Assembly (NCBI GenBank): GCA_029247265.1
Contig: JAQWLN010000192.1
Span: forward strand, 1-46,713
Direction of reading: 5' to 3'
DNA length: 46,713 bases
From: Fuerstiella sp.
Lineage (GTDB): Bacteria; Planctomycetota; Planctomycetia; Planctomycetales; Planctomycetaceae
Position numbers and translations under genes: made by a program. Within the stretch, counting starts at the first letter, position 1. Each line of letters begins with the position of its first letter. Below are positions 30,865 through 40,133 of this stretch, piece by piece. The notes under the pieces were generated by a model that saw nothing but the letters and a program-made list of their open reading frames with translations, did no database searches and was not told the origin of the DNA.

Positions 30865-31974
30865 TCAAACCTGACCGGCAACTTCATAGCCGGGGTGCAT
30901 GGAAATATTCATCAGCAGGCCCATTGCGATACATGTCGAGAGCAGGCTGGAACCGCCATAGCTGCACATCGGCAATGTGATGCCGGTAATCGGCATCAGG
31001 CCCACCGTCATGCTGGCGTTGATCAGCGCCTGAGTGGCAATCATCGTGACAATTCCCACCGCCGCAAGTCGGCCGAACGGCTCTTTCGTCCGTTTCGCAA
31101 TTGCCAGTCCTCGTACGACAATGACTCCGTACAACAGTAACAGAACAGCCGCGCTGGCCAATCCGTAGCGTTCGGCAATGATCGACAGGATGAAATCAGT
31201 TCTGGCGGCGGGCAGCATGTACGCCGACGGATCATCAATAGTCGGTTCATCATGGCTGATACTGCCCCACAGCCCTCCCAGCGCAAATACCTGTTTTGAC
31301 TGGTGCAGATGATACCCGTCGCCCGTCGGTGCAAGGCCGCCATCCTTCTGATTGAAAACCATCACCACTCGGGATTTCTGCTCGCGGCTCATCTGCTGCC
31401 ACATTACCGGCAGCATCGCCATGCCGATCAAAGCGGCCACCACCAGGTGTGCTGGACGGGCTCCGGCTACGAACAGCATGGCGTATAGAATCGGCAGAAA
31501 CAACATGGCTGTTCCTAGGTCCGGTTCTCGCAGAATCAACAGCAGCGGCAGCATTGTCATGATGAACGGCGGAAGCAGTCCACGGATTGTTTTTTGTGAA
31601 TCGCGGTACATCAGGTAATGCGCGAGCGCCAGAATAAACGCCAGTCGAGCCGGTTCACTGGGCTGAAAGTCAAACAGCCCCAATGGGATCCAGCGTCGCG
31701 AACCGTTAATCGGCGGCATGAACAGGACCACAATCAACAGCACCAGACTGCCAATGTACAGCCACGGACTGAGATGTCGCAGAGGCCGATACGAGAACAC
31801 CGTGACGGCCAGCATCGCCGGCCACGCCAAGCCGATCCAGATCAGCTGTCGTTCGAACAGCCGGGACGCTCCGTACAGTTCGTCCGCTCGCTGCAGGCCA
31901 AACAGGCCGATCACGGAGATCAGCATGCAGGCGCCAAGTATGCTGAAAGGAACGTTGCGAAGCCAGTGAATCAC
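30865..31974 (-). CDS. FtsW/RodA/SpoVE family membrane protein (RodA-like)
   Basis: A 369-residue polytopic membrane protein of the SEDS family, peptidoglycan glycosyltransferases that work with a class B penicillin-binding protein. About ten transmembrane segments are visible. Family motifs include GSRRWIPLG near residue 90, the catalytic-aspartate region FQPSEPARL, LLILREPDLGTA, and GITLPMCSYGGSS near the C-terminus. The start is GTG at 31974; no strong ribosome site is seen. No PBP2 or MreB gene is adjacent, unlike in many bacteria. Because planctomycetes lack FtsZ, a RodA-like role in elongation is more likely than an FtsW role. Confidence 0.9.
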   Translation of the reverse strand: MIHWLRNVPFSILGACMLISVIGLFGLQRADELYGASRLFERQLIWIGLAWPAMLAVTVFSYRPLRHLSPWLYIGSLVLLIVVLFMPPINGSRRWIPLGLFDFQPSEPARLAFILALAHYLMYRDSQKTIRGLLPPFIMTMLPLLLILREPDLGTAMLFLPILYAMLFVAGARPAHLVVAALIGMAMLPVMWQQMSREQKSRVVMVFNQKDGGLAPTGDGYHLHQSKQVFALGGLWGSISHDEPTIDDPSAYMLPAARTDFILSIIAERYGLASAAVLLLLYGVIVVRGLAIAKRTKEPFGRLAAVGIVTMIATQALINASMTVGLMPITGITLPMCSYGGSSLLSTCIAMGLLMNISMHPGYEVAGQV

Positions 31975-32131
31975 GGATTGGTGTGTTTTCAGGGCAGGGT
32001 ACGAGCCGAAACCGAGCAGGTCATTTCTTACCCGATCGTACCGCTAGTGCCAAGGTCTGAACGGAGCGAGCACCAGACAACGGAATCGCCTGGTTAGCCA
32101 ACGAATAATTCATGAGCATGTTGTCAGGGGG

Positions 32132-33670
32132 TTACGGCAGCACAGGCTTCGCGGGTGTGGAGCCATTCTTCGTGGTGACAGGATACAGAGCATTGTGCTG
32201 TTCCAGGCTGGCAGTCAATTCCTGCATCATGCTGCGCAGTCGGTCAGGCTTTGATGAAGCGAGGTTGGTGGATTCAAACGGATCGTCAGCAAGATTATAG
32301 AGTTGGTAGTGTGAGTCGTCGGAGACTTTTGTCGGGAAGTAATGGTAAATGATTTTCCAGTCACCGTTTCGATAAGTAGTGAAGTAGTCACTGCGATGCG
32401 GAGCGTGCGGATAGTGCATCAGGAATTTCTCTTCGCGAGACGAATCTTGATTTCCCGTCAGCAATGTCGTCAGGGTGGAGCCGTCAACCCTGTGACTTTT
32501 CGGCGTCTCCGCATCAGCAATACCGGTGATGGTTGGAAACAGGTCCTGGACGGCCCCCAGCTGAGAATTGATTGTTCCGGCCGGTATGGACAGCTTCTGC
32601 TGATGAACATTCGTGCCCTTCGGTTTTGCCCATGCTGTAATAAACGGGACCCGCATGCCACCTTCGTAGTGAGCTCCTTTTTTGCCGCGCAGCGGAGCCG
32701 CGCAGGCAACTTCATGCTGATGACCGAGCGGCGCGTCAGATCCGTTGTCACCCAGAAAGAAAACGAGCGTGTTTTCCGCAACACCCAGCACTTCCAGATG
32801 GTCTAGGATATCTCCCAGCGACTTGTCCATCCCTTCAATCAGAGTGGCGAATGCCTGGGCGTTTTTCGACTTGCCGGAGTCCGCGTAGTTTGCCGCGAAA
32901 CGCGGGTCAGAATGAAACGGAGCGTGCACGGCGTAATGAGACATGTACAGATAAAATGGTTCGTCGGCCTTGACCGTTTCACTCAGCCGCTGCTTTGCCT
33001 CGATGGTCAGCGCTTCGGTCAGAAACATCTCCGTGCCATGATACTTCTTTAGGTGTGGAACGGCATGGTGCTCTCTTTTTGTGCCAAGCCCGAAATTTTC
33101 CTTACCGTAGTAACTGCCGGGTGCTCCGAATGAAGCACCGCCCACGTTAACGCTGAATCCCAGGTTCAGAGGTTCGGAGCCTGGCGAGTCATCCGGCCCG
33201 AAATGTGCCTTGCCCACATGAATCGTGCGATAGCCGGCATCCTGTAGAAGTCCTGGCAGCGTCAGACTGTCGTTCTTCAGCCCTTTCCAATTCCAGTCCG
33301 GCGGTCCCTGTGGCCCCCGATTATTGCTGCGCGGGTTGATCCAGTTGGTGGCCTGATGCCGAGCGGCATTCTGGCCGGTCATGATGGAAATCCGCGTCGG
33401 CGAACAGACGCTCATCGCATAGAAATTGTTGAAGCGAATTCCCAGCTCGGCCAGCCGCTGCATGTTCGGCGTGCGGTAATAATCGTTCAGCGGGTATTTC
33501 TTCGGTTGTTCAGCGTCGTCCGTCAGAAATGGCACGGACGTATCCATTACGCCCATGTCGTCGACCAGAAAGACGACGATGTTGGGTTGTGCCGGCGATG
33601 CCGCGTTTGTCATCGAAGTGCTGACCGTAAACAAAATCAGGACGGTTAGTACAACCTGGAGATGTTTCAT
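32132..33670 (-). CDS. Secreted sulfatase
   Basis: A 512-residue sulfatase with a signal peptide ending near residue 24. The metal-site start PNIVVFLVDDMG is at 29-40 and CSPTR (cysteine 89) is the formylglycine motif. LGDNGSDAPLG and the histidine in KGAHYEGGMRVPF are as expected. It belongs to the broad S1 class; substrate is unknown. It stands alone, divergent from the FAD/NAD(P)-binding gene across 300 bases. Length and motifs show no damage. Confidence 0.93.
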   Translation of the reverse strand: MKHLQVVLTVLILFTVSTSMTNAASPAQPNIVVFLVDDMGVMDTSVPFLTDDAEQPKKYPLNDYYRTPNMQRLAELGIRFNNFYAMSVCSPTRISIMTGQNAARHQATNWINPRSNNRGPQGPPDWNWKGLKNDSLTLPGLLQDAGYRTIHVGKAHFGPDDSPGSEPLNLGFSVNVGGASFGAPGSYYGKENFGLGTKREHHAVPHLKKYHGTEMFLTEALTIEAKQRLSETVKADEPFYLYMSHYAVHAPFHSDPRFAANYADSGKSKNAQAFATLIEGMDKSLGDILDHLEVLGVAENTLVFFLGDNGSDAPLGHQHEVACAAPLRGKKGAHYEGGMRVPFITAWAKPKGTNVHQQKLSIPAGTINSQLGAVQDLFPTITGIADAETPKSHRVDGSTLTTLLTGNQDSSREEKFLMHYPHAPHRSDYFTTYRNGDWKIIYHYFPTKVSDDSHYQLYNLADDPFESTNLASSKPDRLRSMMQELTASLEQHNALYPVTTKNGSTPAKPVLP

Positions 33671-33970
33671 TGTGCTGCCTGTTAGACGAGTGTGTCCGGT
33701 GTTCGAGATGTGGTTTCAAAATATATTCGGGTCATTCATTGTGGCAGAAAACAGAGTTGATCCCAACGCGGCTGCATTTTCTTTTTAAATTGCCGGTTTC
33801 GGATCAGGGCAGACCTCAGCCTGTTTGCGGTACCCTGCGGCAAGAAGATGTTGTTGAGTGCTGAATATCGGTTGAGTTTCCAGGTCGCAGGAGCTGCGAC
33901 CAGATGAATACCAGCGACGACCTGGTCTGCGGCGCCAAGTGCGGCAGCAGGCCATCACAAAGGATGACTC
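33671..33970. other. Divergent intergenic region with a strong hairpin
   Basis: The 300 bases between the divergent sulfatase and FAD/NAD(P)-binding genes hold no gene. GGTCGCAG (33883-33890) and CTGCGACC (33894-33901) form an 8-bp perfect stem with a 3-base loop. A second, overlapping pairing (GACCAG near 33898 with CTGGTC near 33925) suggests two alternative folds about 45-85 bases before the ATG at 33971. An AT-rich patch lies at about 33716-33725 and 33775-33790. A promoter for each side is expected but none could be fixed. Confidence 0.4.
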
Positions 33971-35392
33971 ATGACTACGATAGCAATCGTTGGTGGAGGG
34001 ATCTCAGGCACAATGGCGGCAGTAAATCTGGCCCGCCTGAGTGACCATCCCGTGCGAGTGGTCGTCATCAACAGTAAACGGCCGCTGGGGCGAGGCACGG
34101 CCTACGGGACAGCCCGCGTCGAGCATCTGCTGAATGTTGCTGCGAGAAACATGTCCGCGCTGCCCGATATGCCGTCGCACTTCGCTGACTGGCTAAGATC
34201 GCGGAATGACTTTAGAAGCATGCCAGTTGCTGAACTGCGAGAGATGTTTGCGCCGCGCCGTGTTTACGGCGACTATGTCCGCGGCTTGCTGGAAACATGC
34301 CTGCATCCGATTGACGCGCGTTGCCAGGTCAGAGTGGAATCGATCGACGACGAAGCCGTTGACATAGCTGCCGCCGCCGACGGTCTGACCGTGTTGCTGA
34401 AGAATGGCACTGCTGTCGATGCCGAACAGGTCGTGCTGGCCACGGGGAATCAGCCACCAGGATCGTTTCCGTGCACGTCGCTGTTGCGACACGACCCGCG
34501 CTATCGATCCGACCCGTGGGATGACTGGCTCAGCCGACTGCCGCCTCCGGGCGGCAGAGTTGTACTGCTGGGTGCCGGTTTGACGATGGTGGACATTGTC
34601 CTGACGCTGGCAGAAATCGGGTGGGACGGAGAGATTGTCGCGGTGTCGAGACACGGGATGCTGCCAAAGTCACACTTCCGAGGGATCGCGGACGAAGACT
34701 ACCTTCCGGTCGATGCCGATTCGCTGGGGCTGTCAGGCCTGCGCGCAATCGTGCAGCAGCATTGCGATCGCCTGAAGCAGATGAGTCAGAATTCCGCGAT
34801 CGCCATCGACAAACTTCGGCCACACACACAGCGGTTGTGGCGAAATCTGTCGACAGAAGACAAGAAAGAATTTCTGACGAATGACGCCGCCGTATGGAAC
34901 GTGACTCGGCACCGAATCGCCGTGTCGATTCACAACAAGGTCACAGACGCTCTTGATGCTGGCAGATTAAAGGTCGTTGCCGGAACGATCAAGAGACTGG
35001 TTCCGGGCGAGCAGCGCATTGACGTGATGATGCACGACGGGAGTGGAAACGAGTTGGTTCAGTCCGGTGATCTGGTGATCAACTGCACGGAGCCACAGTC
35101 ACATTTCTCACAAACCGGTCTGCCACTGTTCGATAATCTATTGGCAAAGGGAATGGTCCGCAGCGATGAGATCGATCTGGGAATTCAGATTGATGACGAT
35201 TTTGCCGTGATTGATAAAGAGGGCAATTCTTCGTCGGAGCTGCACGCGATCGGCCCGTTGCTCAAAGGTACGTTGTGGGAAACGACGGCTGTTCCTGAAC
35301 TTCGAGGCCAGGCGATGCGGGTTGCCGAAATCCTGCTGCAGCGTGAGCCAGCGGCTGTTCCGGAAGAAGACGTCATTGAGTACTACATCTGA
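33971..35392 (+). CDS. FAD/NAD(P)-binding oxidoreductase
   Basis: A 473-residue flavoprotein with the dinucleotide-binding motif GGGISG (8-13) and a second Rossmann motif in the middle (VVLLGAGLTMVD). The N-terminal phrases GRGTAYGTA and LNVAARNMSALPD are typical of the FAD-NAD(P)-binding family PF13454, whose members are often annotated only as oxidoreductases. No signal peptide, so cytoplasmic. An AAAGGA ribosome site precedes the ATG. The neighbouring genes are sulfatases on both sides; a role in the same catabolic system is possible but unproven. Confidence 0.87.
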   Translation: MTTIAIVGGGISGTMAAVNLARLSDHPVRVVVINSKRPLGRGTAYGTARVEHLLNVAARNMSALPDMPSHFADWLRSRNDFRSMPVAELREMFAPRRVYGDYVRGLLETCLHPIDARCQVRVESIDDEAVDIAAAADGLTVLLKNGTAVDAEQVVLATGNQPPGSFPCTSLLRHDPRYRSDPWDDWLSRLPPPGGRVVLLGAGLTMVDIVLTLAEIGWDGEIVAVSRHGMLPKSHFRGIADEDYLPVDADSLGLSGLRAIVQQHCDRLKQMSQNSAIAIDKLRPHTQRLWRNLSTEDKKEFLTNDAAVWNVTRHRIAVSIHNKVTDALDAGRLKVVAGTIKRLVPGEQRIDVMMHDGSGNELVQSGDLVINCTEPQSHFSQTGLPLFDNLLAKGMVRSDEIDLGIQIDDDFAVIDKEGNSSSELHAIGPLLKGTLWETTAVPELRGQAMRVAEILLQREPAAVPEEDVIEYYI

Positions 35393-35516
35393 ATGAAGCC
35401 GAAGCTGGGCGTTGAGACTGTGTGGAGCGGCGGGTAACATCGGGCTGGTGGTTCGAACGCCAGCGTACGGCGGCCGTCTGTTACGAATAAGTTCTTTTCC
35501 GCTCAGGGCATTCGCT

Positions 35517-37391
35517 ATGTTCCGTTCTGTATCTGCAATTCTGGTCATCACAGTTGCTTCGGCGTTCGATCTGCCTGCAGCGGCCGCCGATAAAACTAAC
35601 GTCGTGTACATCATGGCGGATGAGCTGGGTTACTACGAACTTTCGTGCATGGGGAATCCGAATATCAAGACCCCACGCATTGATGCGATGGCGGCGGAGG
35701 GCATTCGATTCACGCAGGCGCTCGCCGGTTCCGCTGTTTGCGCCCCGACCCGGTGCTGTTTGATGACGGGTAAGCACAGTGGCCACACTTCTGTTCGCGT
35801 CAACGGTGGAGGCACACCACTGCGAGCGGATGAAGCGACCGTTGCGTCCATGCTGAAGGACGTTGGTTACGCGACCGGGGGATTTGGAAAGTGGGGATGC
35901 GGCGGACGCGGATCAACGGGCGTGCCGGAAAAACATGGCTTCGACACATTCTTCGGTTACTACGATCAGGTTCACGCACACACGTACTATCCGCCGTACC
36001 TGGTCCGCAACAGCGAAGAGGTACCACTGAAGAATAATCACGGCGCCAGCGACGGCGAGACGTATTCGCAGTATGAAATTCACAATGCGGCGAAGAAATT
36101 TATTCGAGACAACAGGGACCAGCCATTTTTCTGCTATATGCCGATCACGCCGCCTCATGGAATCTTTGATATTCCCGATGCTGATCCTGCGTGGCAGATC
36201 TACAAGGACAAAGACTGGCCGGAACAGGCAAAGCGTTACGCGGCCATGGTCACAATGGTCGATCGCGAGGTCGGAGAAGTCCTGGACCTATTGCGCGAAC
36301 TGGACCTTGAGAAGAACACGGTTGTTTTTTTCTGTGGCGACAACGGCGGCAACGATTACTTCAGCAGCAAAGAACAGCCACGCGGTTTTCATGGAGCCAA
36401 CAAACATCCGACGACCGGCGTCGAATTTCGCGGTCGAAAGGGACAGCTTTACGAAGGTGGTCTGCGCATCCCGATGATGGCTCGTTGGCCCGGCAAGATC
36501 GCACCGGGACAGGTCAGCGATCTGCTGTGGTATTTTCCTGATTTCATGCCCACGGTGGCCGAATTGTGCGGCGCCAAAACGCCTGCAGACAGCGACGGTA
36601 TCTCGATCGTTCCCGAATTGCTGGGCGAATCCACGGCTGGCCGCAAGCAGGAACAGCACCAGTATTTGTACTGGGAAATCGGCGGACAGACGGCCGTACG
36701 CATGGGCCACTGGAAAGCGATTCAACCGCGGGGCAAGGCGTGGGAACTATATGACCTGGAATCGGACGTCAGCGAGACCATTGATCTGTCCGCGAAAAAG
36801 AAAGAAGTGCTGGCCACGATGATTGGTTTTGCGAAACAGGCTCACACGCCAGCCGTAGAAGGTACGTTCTTTGATCGCGATATCCACGAGCGTGACCGAC
36901 GGGCCAAATTTGGCGGTAAACGTAAACGGTCATCGCAGGCCAATGTGTTGCCAAAGGAAGGCCTGCTTCCCAACGATGATTTCCGCCTGTTGCTATTCAG
37001 CAGTCAGACAGCGTCTCACAAGGCTGTCGACGTCATTGACGGCAATCCGAAGACTCATTGGCACACCAGCTTCACTCCCAAGCCACTTGCGCATCCGCAT
37101 GAACTGGTGATTGATCTGGGTAAGCGATACGAAGTTCGCGGTTTCCGTTATCTCGCTCGACAGGACGGCGGCTGGAATGGAGCGATCGGCAAGTGTGAAT
37201 TCTTTGTATCGACGTCGTCCGATGATTTTGGCGACGCGGTCGTGACTGCAACATTCGGGAAAACCAAAGGCGCCCAGGAAGTATTGTGTGAACCGGTCAG
37301 AGGACGCTTCGTTCGCATCCGCGCCCTTTCCGAAGTGAACGGAGGTCCCTGGGCGTCCATCTCAGAACTTGGAGTCGTCGGACAACCGTAG
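35517..37391 (+). CDS. Secreted sulfatase with C-terminal F5/8 type C (discoidin-like) domain
   Basis: A 624-residue protein with signal peptide MFRSVSAILVITVASAFDLPAAAA. The sulfatase domain begins at TNVVYIMADELGYYE; CAPTR (cysteine 75) is the formylglycine motif. From about residue 485 a separate beta-sandwich follows with WHTSFTP, LVIDLGKRYEVRGFRYLAR and FVRIRALSE, the signature of F5/8 type C/CBM32-like carbohydrate-binding domains. The fusion would hold the enzyme on its polysaccharide. The open frame extends to 35412, but the signal peptide fixes the start at 35517. A 98-base palindromic element follows before the convergent M56 gene. Confidence 0.92.
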   Translation: MFRSVSAILVITVASAFDLPAAAADKTNVVYIMADELGYYELSCMGNPNIKTPRIDAMAAEGIRFTQALAGSAVCAPTRCCLMTGKHSGHTSVRVNGGGTPLRADEATVASMLKDVGYATGGFGKWGCGGRGSTGVPEKHGFDTFFGYYDQVHAHTYYPPYLVRNSEEVPLKNNHGASDGETYSQYEIHNAAKKFIRDNRDQPFFCYMPITPPHGIFDIPDADPAWQIYKDKDWPEQAKRYAAMVTMVDREVGEVLDLLRELDLEKNTVVFFCGDNGGNDYFSSKEQPRGFHGANKHPTTGVEFRGRKGQLYEGGLRIPMMARWPGKIAPGQVSDLLWYFPDFMPTVAELCGAKTPADSDGISIVPELLGESTAGRKQEQHQYLYWEIGGQTAVRMGHWKAIQPRGKAWELYDLESDVSETIDLSAKKKEVLATMIGFAKQAHTPAVEGTFFDRDIHERDRRAKFGGKRKRSSQANVLPKEGLLPNDDFRLLLFSSQTASHKAVDVIDGNPKTHWHTSFTPKPLAHPHELVIDLGKRYEVRGFRYLARQDGGWNGAIGKCEFFVSTSSDDFGDAVVTATFGKTKGAQEVLCEPVRGRFVRIRALSEVNGGPWASISELGVVGQP

Positions 37392-37430
37392 GCGTGGCCA
37401 CCCGTCGACAACCGCAAACCAGATGTGTTG

Positions 37431-37528
37431 TCGTTTAACCGCGTTGCCCAGCGGGCAGTGCTCTGTTGACGAACGTTCCATCGTGACGCCAGACGGGAAC
37501 GCGGGGCGATGCCCACACGGTTAAACGA
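37431..37528. repeat. 98-bp palindromic intergenic element
   Basis: TCGTTTAACCG (37431-37441) and CGGTTAAACGA (37518-37528) are perfect 11-bp inverted termini. Inside are a GCCC-AGC-GGGC hairpin (about 37446-37456) and a CGTTCC/GGAACG pair, so the whole can form a branched structure. It lies between convergent genes and may end transcription from both sides. The design recalls miniature inverted-repeat elements. Confidence 0.6.
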
Positions 37529-37596
37529 TGAAACAGAACAGAAGATCAGATTCGTCTATCCACGTGCCCAACGTGTGCTGGCGCCCAACTCCCACG

Positions 37597-39732
37597 CTAG
37601 TCGTCCTGGAACGACGTTACGACCAGGAGAATCAAATCGGAAATTGACAGCGGCATCGTTGCGACCAGGTCCGCCGAGCCATCGGCAAGCGTTTCAACAC
37701 CGAGGCTCGTGTTCAGTAATGCCGTAGATACGAATTCTGCCTGATGCTGCTCTGCCGGGTCGGACGATTCCCAGCCGCCGTCATTTCGCGCCAGCTTTAT
37801 GATTTCACGAGCTTCGTCAGCGGACTGACGTGCACCGGACTCTGCCACATGTGTCAGATGCGTCTGCAATACGAATCCGGATCCGGAGTTGTCTGTGTCG
37901 ATGGCACAGGCATACGTCGAACATCGTTGAGTCAACGCAGAAGAGAAATGAGCCATCGCGTTGGCCAGCTCGGTACCATGATCACGGACATCCACGATGT
38001 TCGTAATCTGGCGGTCAGTTAACGCGATTCCGATCAGCCCACCGGCTACGTTGCCCCATGACCGCCCCCAGCCAGGCACGGGCGCCTTGATCCATTCATT
38101 TCTGTTGCCGAAGATGGAGTCGACGGTCGTATCGCCTGTCACCTCGTGCTTGGGGCCTTCCAGCGCAACTGAGATGATCCCGCTGTCCCGTTCTGTGAGC
38201 CAGATCGAAAACGGGGCAAAGGCTGGAGGCACAGGCAATTTAAAAACGTCATGTCCGTCGATCTCGTGACTTACTGTGTCGGGTACGTTCTGTTTCAACC
38301 ATGCCACCATATCTACCTCACGGCTGAGTTTTACAGTCATACCGCTCCCGCTGGTGCCGAACTGCAGATTGTGTTGACTGCCTTCTGGTGCGTCCGCGTC
38401 ATAGTCCACGGAAACAAACGCCTTGCCGGCAATCCATTCGATTGCGGTTAAATCAATAACCGGAGCGTCGGCATGCGGGAATACTGACTGAAACCATGCG
38501 GTGAATCCGCCGATAATCAGTGGTTCGAACGCCCGAACGGCGGGGCGTTCCATCAGCTCACGGACGCGAAGCATGACCATGCCGGAATCATTCGGACTGA
38601 TCTCAGAAAGCAACACCGGCTCTCGTCCAAACAGACGATGGTCTGCTATGACTGACGACGACTCGATTCTGGTACGAGACACCGTCGTAACGTTTGGAAC
38701 GGGCTTCTCTTGCAGTAACTTCGTGTGCTCTTTTGAAACAATGTCATTCGGAGGCTGAGCAATGCCTCGAACGGCAATGGTCGACGCTCCTACCATCGCG
38801 ATCGCCACAATTGGCATTGCCAGCCAGCGTTTGCGGCCCCGGGCTGATGACGTCTCACTTCCATCCATGGAACGTAACATCTTGATTCTCCTGATGAGTT
38901 GACCCGTGAAGACAGGCATCACGTGAGGCCATCCCTGCCTGCTGATTTCGTGATCCCGTCGAATTGCAAGTGCCGAAAGAGACCGCAGATAGCTGCGACG
39001 ACCGACGGCATCCGCTGCCATGCCGTCTGCCGCCAGTTCGTGAGCGACCACCGCTTTCTGTTCGCCTGCAGTCCAGGCTCGCCAGTTGCCGGGTAACACC
39101 AGCACCGGTCGCCAGAACCCAGCAACCGCAGCGCTCGTCAGGACGTGGCTCTCACGAACTGACGGAACAGTTTGGCAGTCCAGCTGTGAGGCCAGCTGCT
39201 GCACCAACGTGATCAGCTGTGAATCACGAACCAGGATCCCCAGCCGCTTCGTCCGCGCGACGAAGATCAAGCTGAACAGTAGCCGTACCAAACCAATGGT
39301 TGCCAGCACGGCACAACAGCAGCCGACAATCACGAACGACGTCGGGTTTTCACGAGGTGGTCGTTCGGCATTGGATGCCAGAAAACGAGCTGCGGACAGT
39401 ACCTGGCTTAAACTGATTCCAGCCGGTTCAGTATTCGACACAGGCTGACCAGCGGATTGAGGAAACTCTCTATTCAGCGTTTGGTGTAAATCAGCGGAGA
39501 TCATTTCGCCAGCAGAGGAATCCAGAAAATCGACAGGCGCCGTGATCCAGCCGTGAATCGGCAGTGGACTCACCATAGTCAACAAAGTGGCGGCCACGAC
39601 TGTGACGCAGACGATAGAACATGCTCTGGCAGAACTGCGCCAGGCCGCCAGTGAAGACCAGGCCAGACCGAAAATGGTGACCAGCGTCACCTGCAAAGTA
39701 CACCAGTAGGCAGATTCGAAAAATCCGTTCAA
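37597..39732 (-). CDS. M56 (BlaR1/MecR1-like) membrane protein with deleted zinc site
   Basis: A 711-residue membrane protein with the BlaR-like M56 layout: N-terminal helices (about 10-60), another pair (about 130-160), then the metallopeptidase region, a further helix (about 305-325) and a large C-terminal domain of unknown type. In related proteins HELAH is followed some 45 residues later by QELAAD. Here the sequence runs HELAADGMAA (231-240): the second histidine, the zinc-binding glutamate and the segment between are gone, although both flanks are well conserved and the frame is kept. It should therefore be unable to cleave its repressor. The start is TTG, overlapping the BlaI stop by TTGA, after a strong GGAGGAG site. 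Confidence 0.82.
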   Translation of the reverse strand: MNGFFESAYWCTLQVTLVTIFGLAWSSLAAWRSSARACSIVCVTVVAATLLTMVSPLPIHGWITAPVDFLDSSAGEMISADLHQTLNREFPQSAGQPVSNTEPAGISLSQVLSAARFLASNAERPPRENPTSFVIVGCCCAVLATIGLVRLLFSLIFVARTKRLGILVRDSQLITLVQQLASQLDCQTVPSVRESHVLTSAAVAGFWRPVLVLPGNWRAWTAGEQKAVVAHELAADGMAADAVGRRSYLRSLSALAIRRDHEISRQGWPHVMPVFTGQLIRRIKMLRSMDGSETSSARGRKRWLAMPIVAIAMVGASTIAVRGIAQPPNDIVSKEHTKLLQEKPVPNVTTVSRTRIESSSVIADHRLFGREPVLLSEISPNDSGMVMLRVRELMERPAVRAFEPLIIGGFTAWFQSVFPHADAPVIDLTAIEWIAGKAFVSVDYDADAPEGSQHNLQFGTSGSGMTVKLSREVDMVAWLKQNVPDTVSHEIDGHDVFKLPVPPAFAPFSIWLTERDSGIISVALEGPKHEVTGDTTVDSIFGNRNEWIKAPVPGWGRSWGNVAGGLIGIALTDRQITNIVDVRDHGTELANAMAHFSSALTQRCSTYACAIDTDNSGSGFVLQTHLTHVAESGARQSADEAREIIKLARNDGGWESSDPAEQHQAEFVSTALLNTSLGVETLADGSADLVATMPLSISDLILLVVTSFQDD

Positions 39733-40112
39733 TGTTGCTCCTCCAGAACCTGTTCCAGCAACCGCCGTTCAGCGGCTGTCAGGCGGCGTTTTCCGCTGAG
39801 CAGCTGGGCCAACATCTTTTCCCGAGATCCCCCGAAAACGCGCTTCATGACGTCGACAATGAATGATCCGGATACGTCATCGAAGGAACGAATCGCCTCG
39901 TAGGAAAACGGTCGCGCGTCGTTCGTGGCTCGCAGAAATCCTTTTTCAACAAGGATCCGCACAAGATTCGCGACGGTCACGTAGGCGCGGTCAACTCCAC
40001 CTGTCGCCAGCTTTTCCCGGGCGTCAGCGGCCGTCATGTGATCGCTTCGCCAAAACACGTGCATCAGTTCGAGCTCGCGTTCTGTCAGCTCTTTCACGAC
40101 CGGTCTGTTCAT
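39729..40112 (-). CDS. BlaI/MecI/CopY family transcriptional repressor
   Basis: A 127-residue winged-helix repressor. LTERELELMHVFW (9-21) and AYVTVANLVRILVEKGFL form the DNA-binding part typical of BlaI; the C-terminal helices dimerise. The open frame extends to 40148, but ATG at 40112 follows a good GGGGAAG ribosome site and starts at the family N-terminus. It is translationally coupled to the M56 gene. In the BlaI/BlaR scheme the membrane peptidase triggers repressor cleavage; with its partner's zinc site missing, repression may be permanent or controlled otherwise. A large dyad just upstream is the likely operator. Confidence 0.92.
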   Translation of the reverse strand: MNRPVVKELTERELELMHVFWRSDHMTAADAREKLATGGVDRAYVTVANLVRILVEKGFLRATNDARPFSYEAIRSFDDVSGSFIVDVMKRVFGGSREKMLAQLLSGKRRLTAAERRLLEQVLEEQH

Positions 40113-40133
40113 CAGATCTTCCCCGAATCCCGA

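Noticed and set aside
29734..31140. A 468-codon open frame on the + strand
   Set aside because: It lies antisense to the cytochrome, zinc-ribbon and RodA-like genes, whose proteins are clearly recognisable; its own translation has no domain and a composition typical of a mirror frame.
35440..35465. GGTTCGAAC resembling a tRNA T-arm
   Set aside because: The bases around the loop cannot form a 5-bp T-stem and no anticodon or acceptor stem is present.
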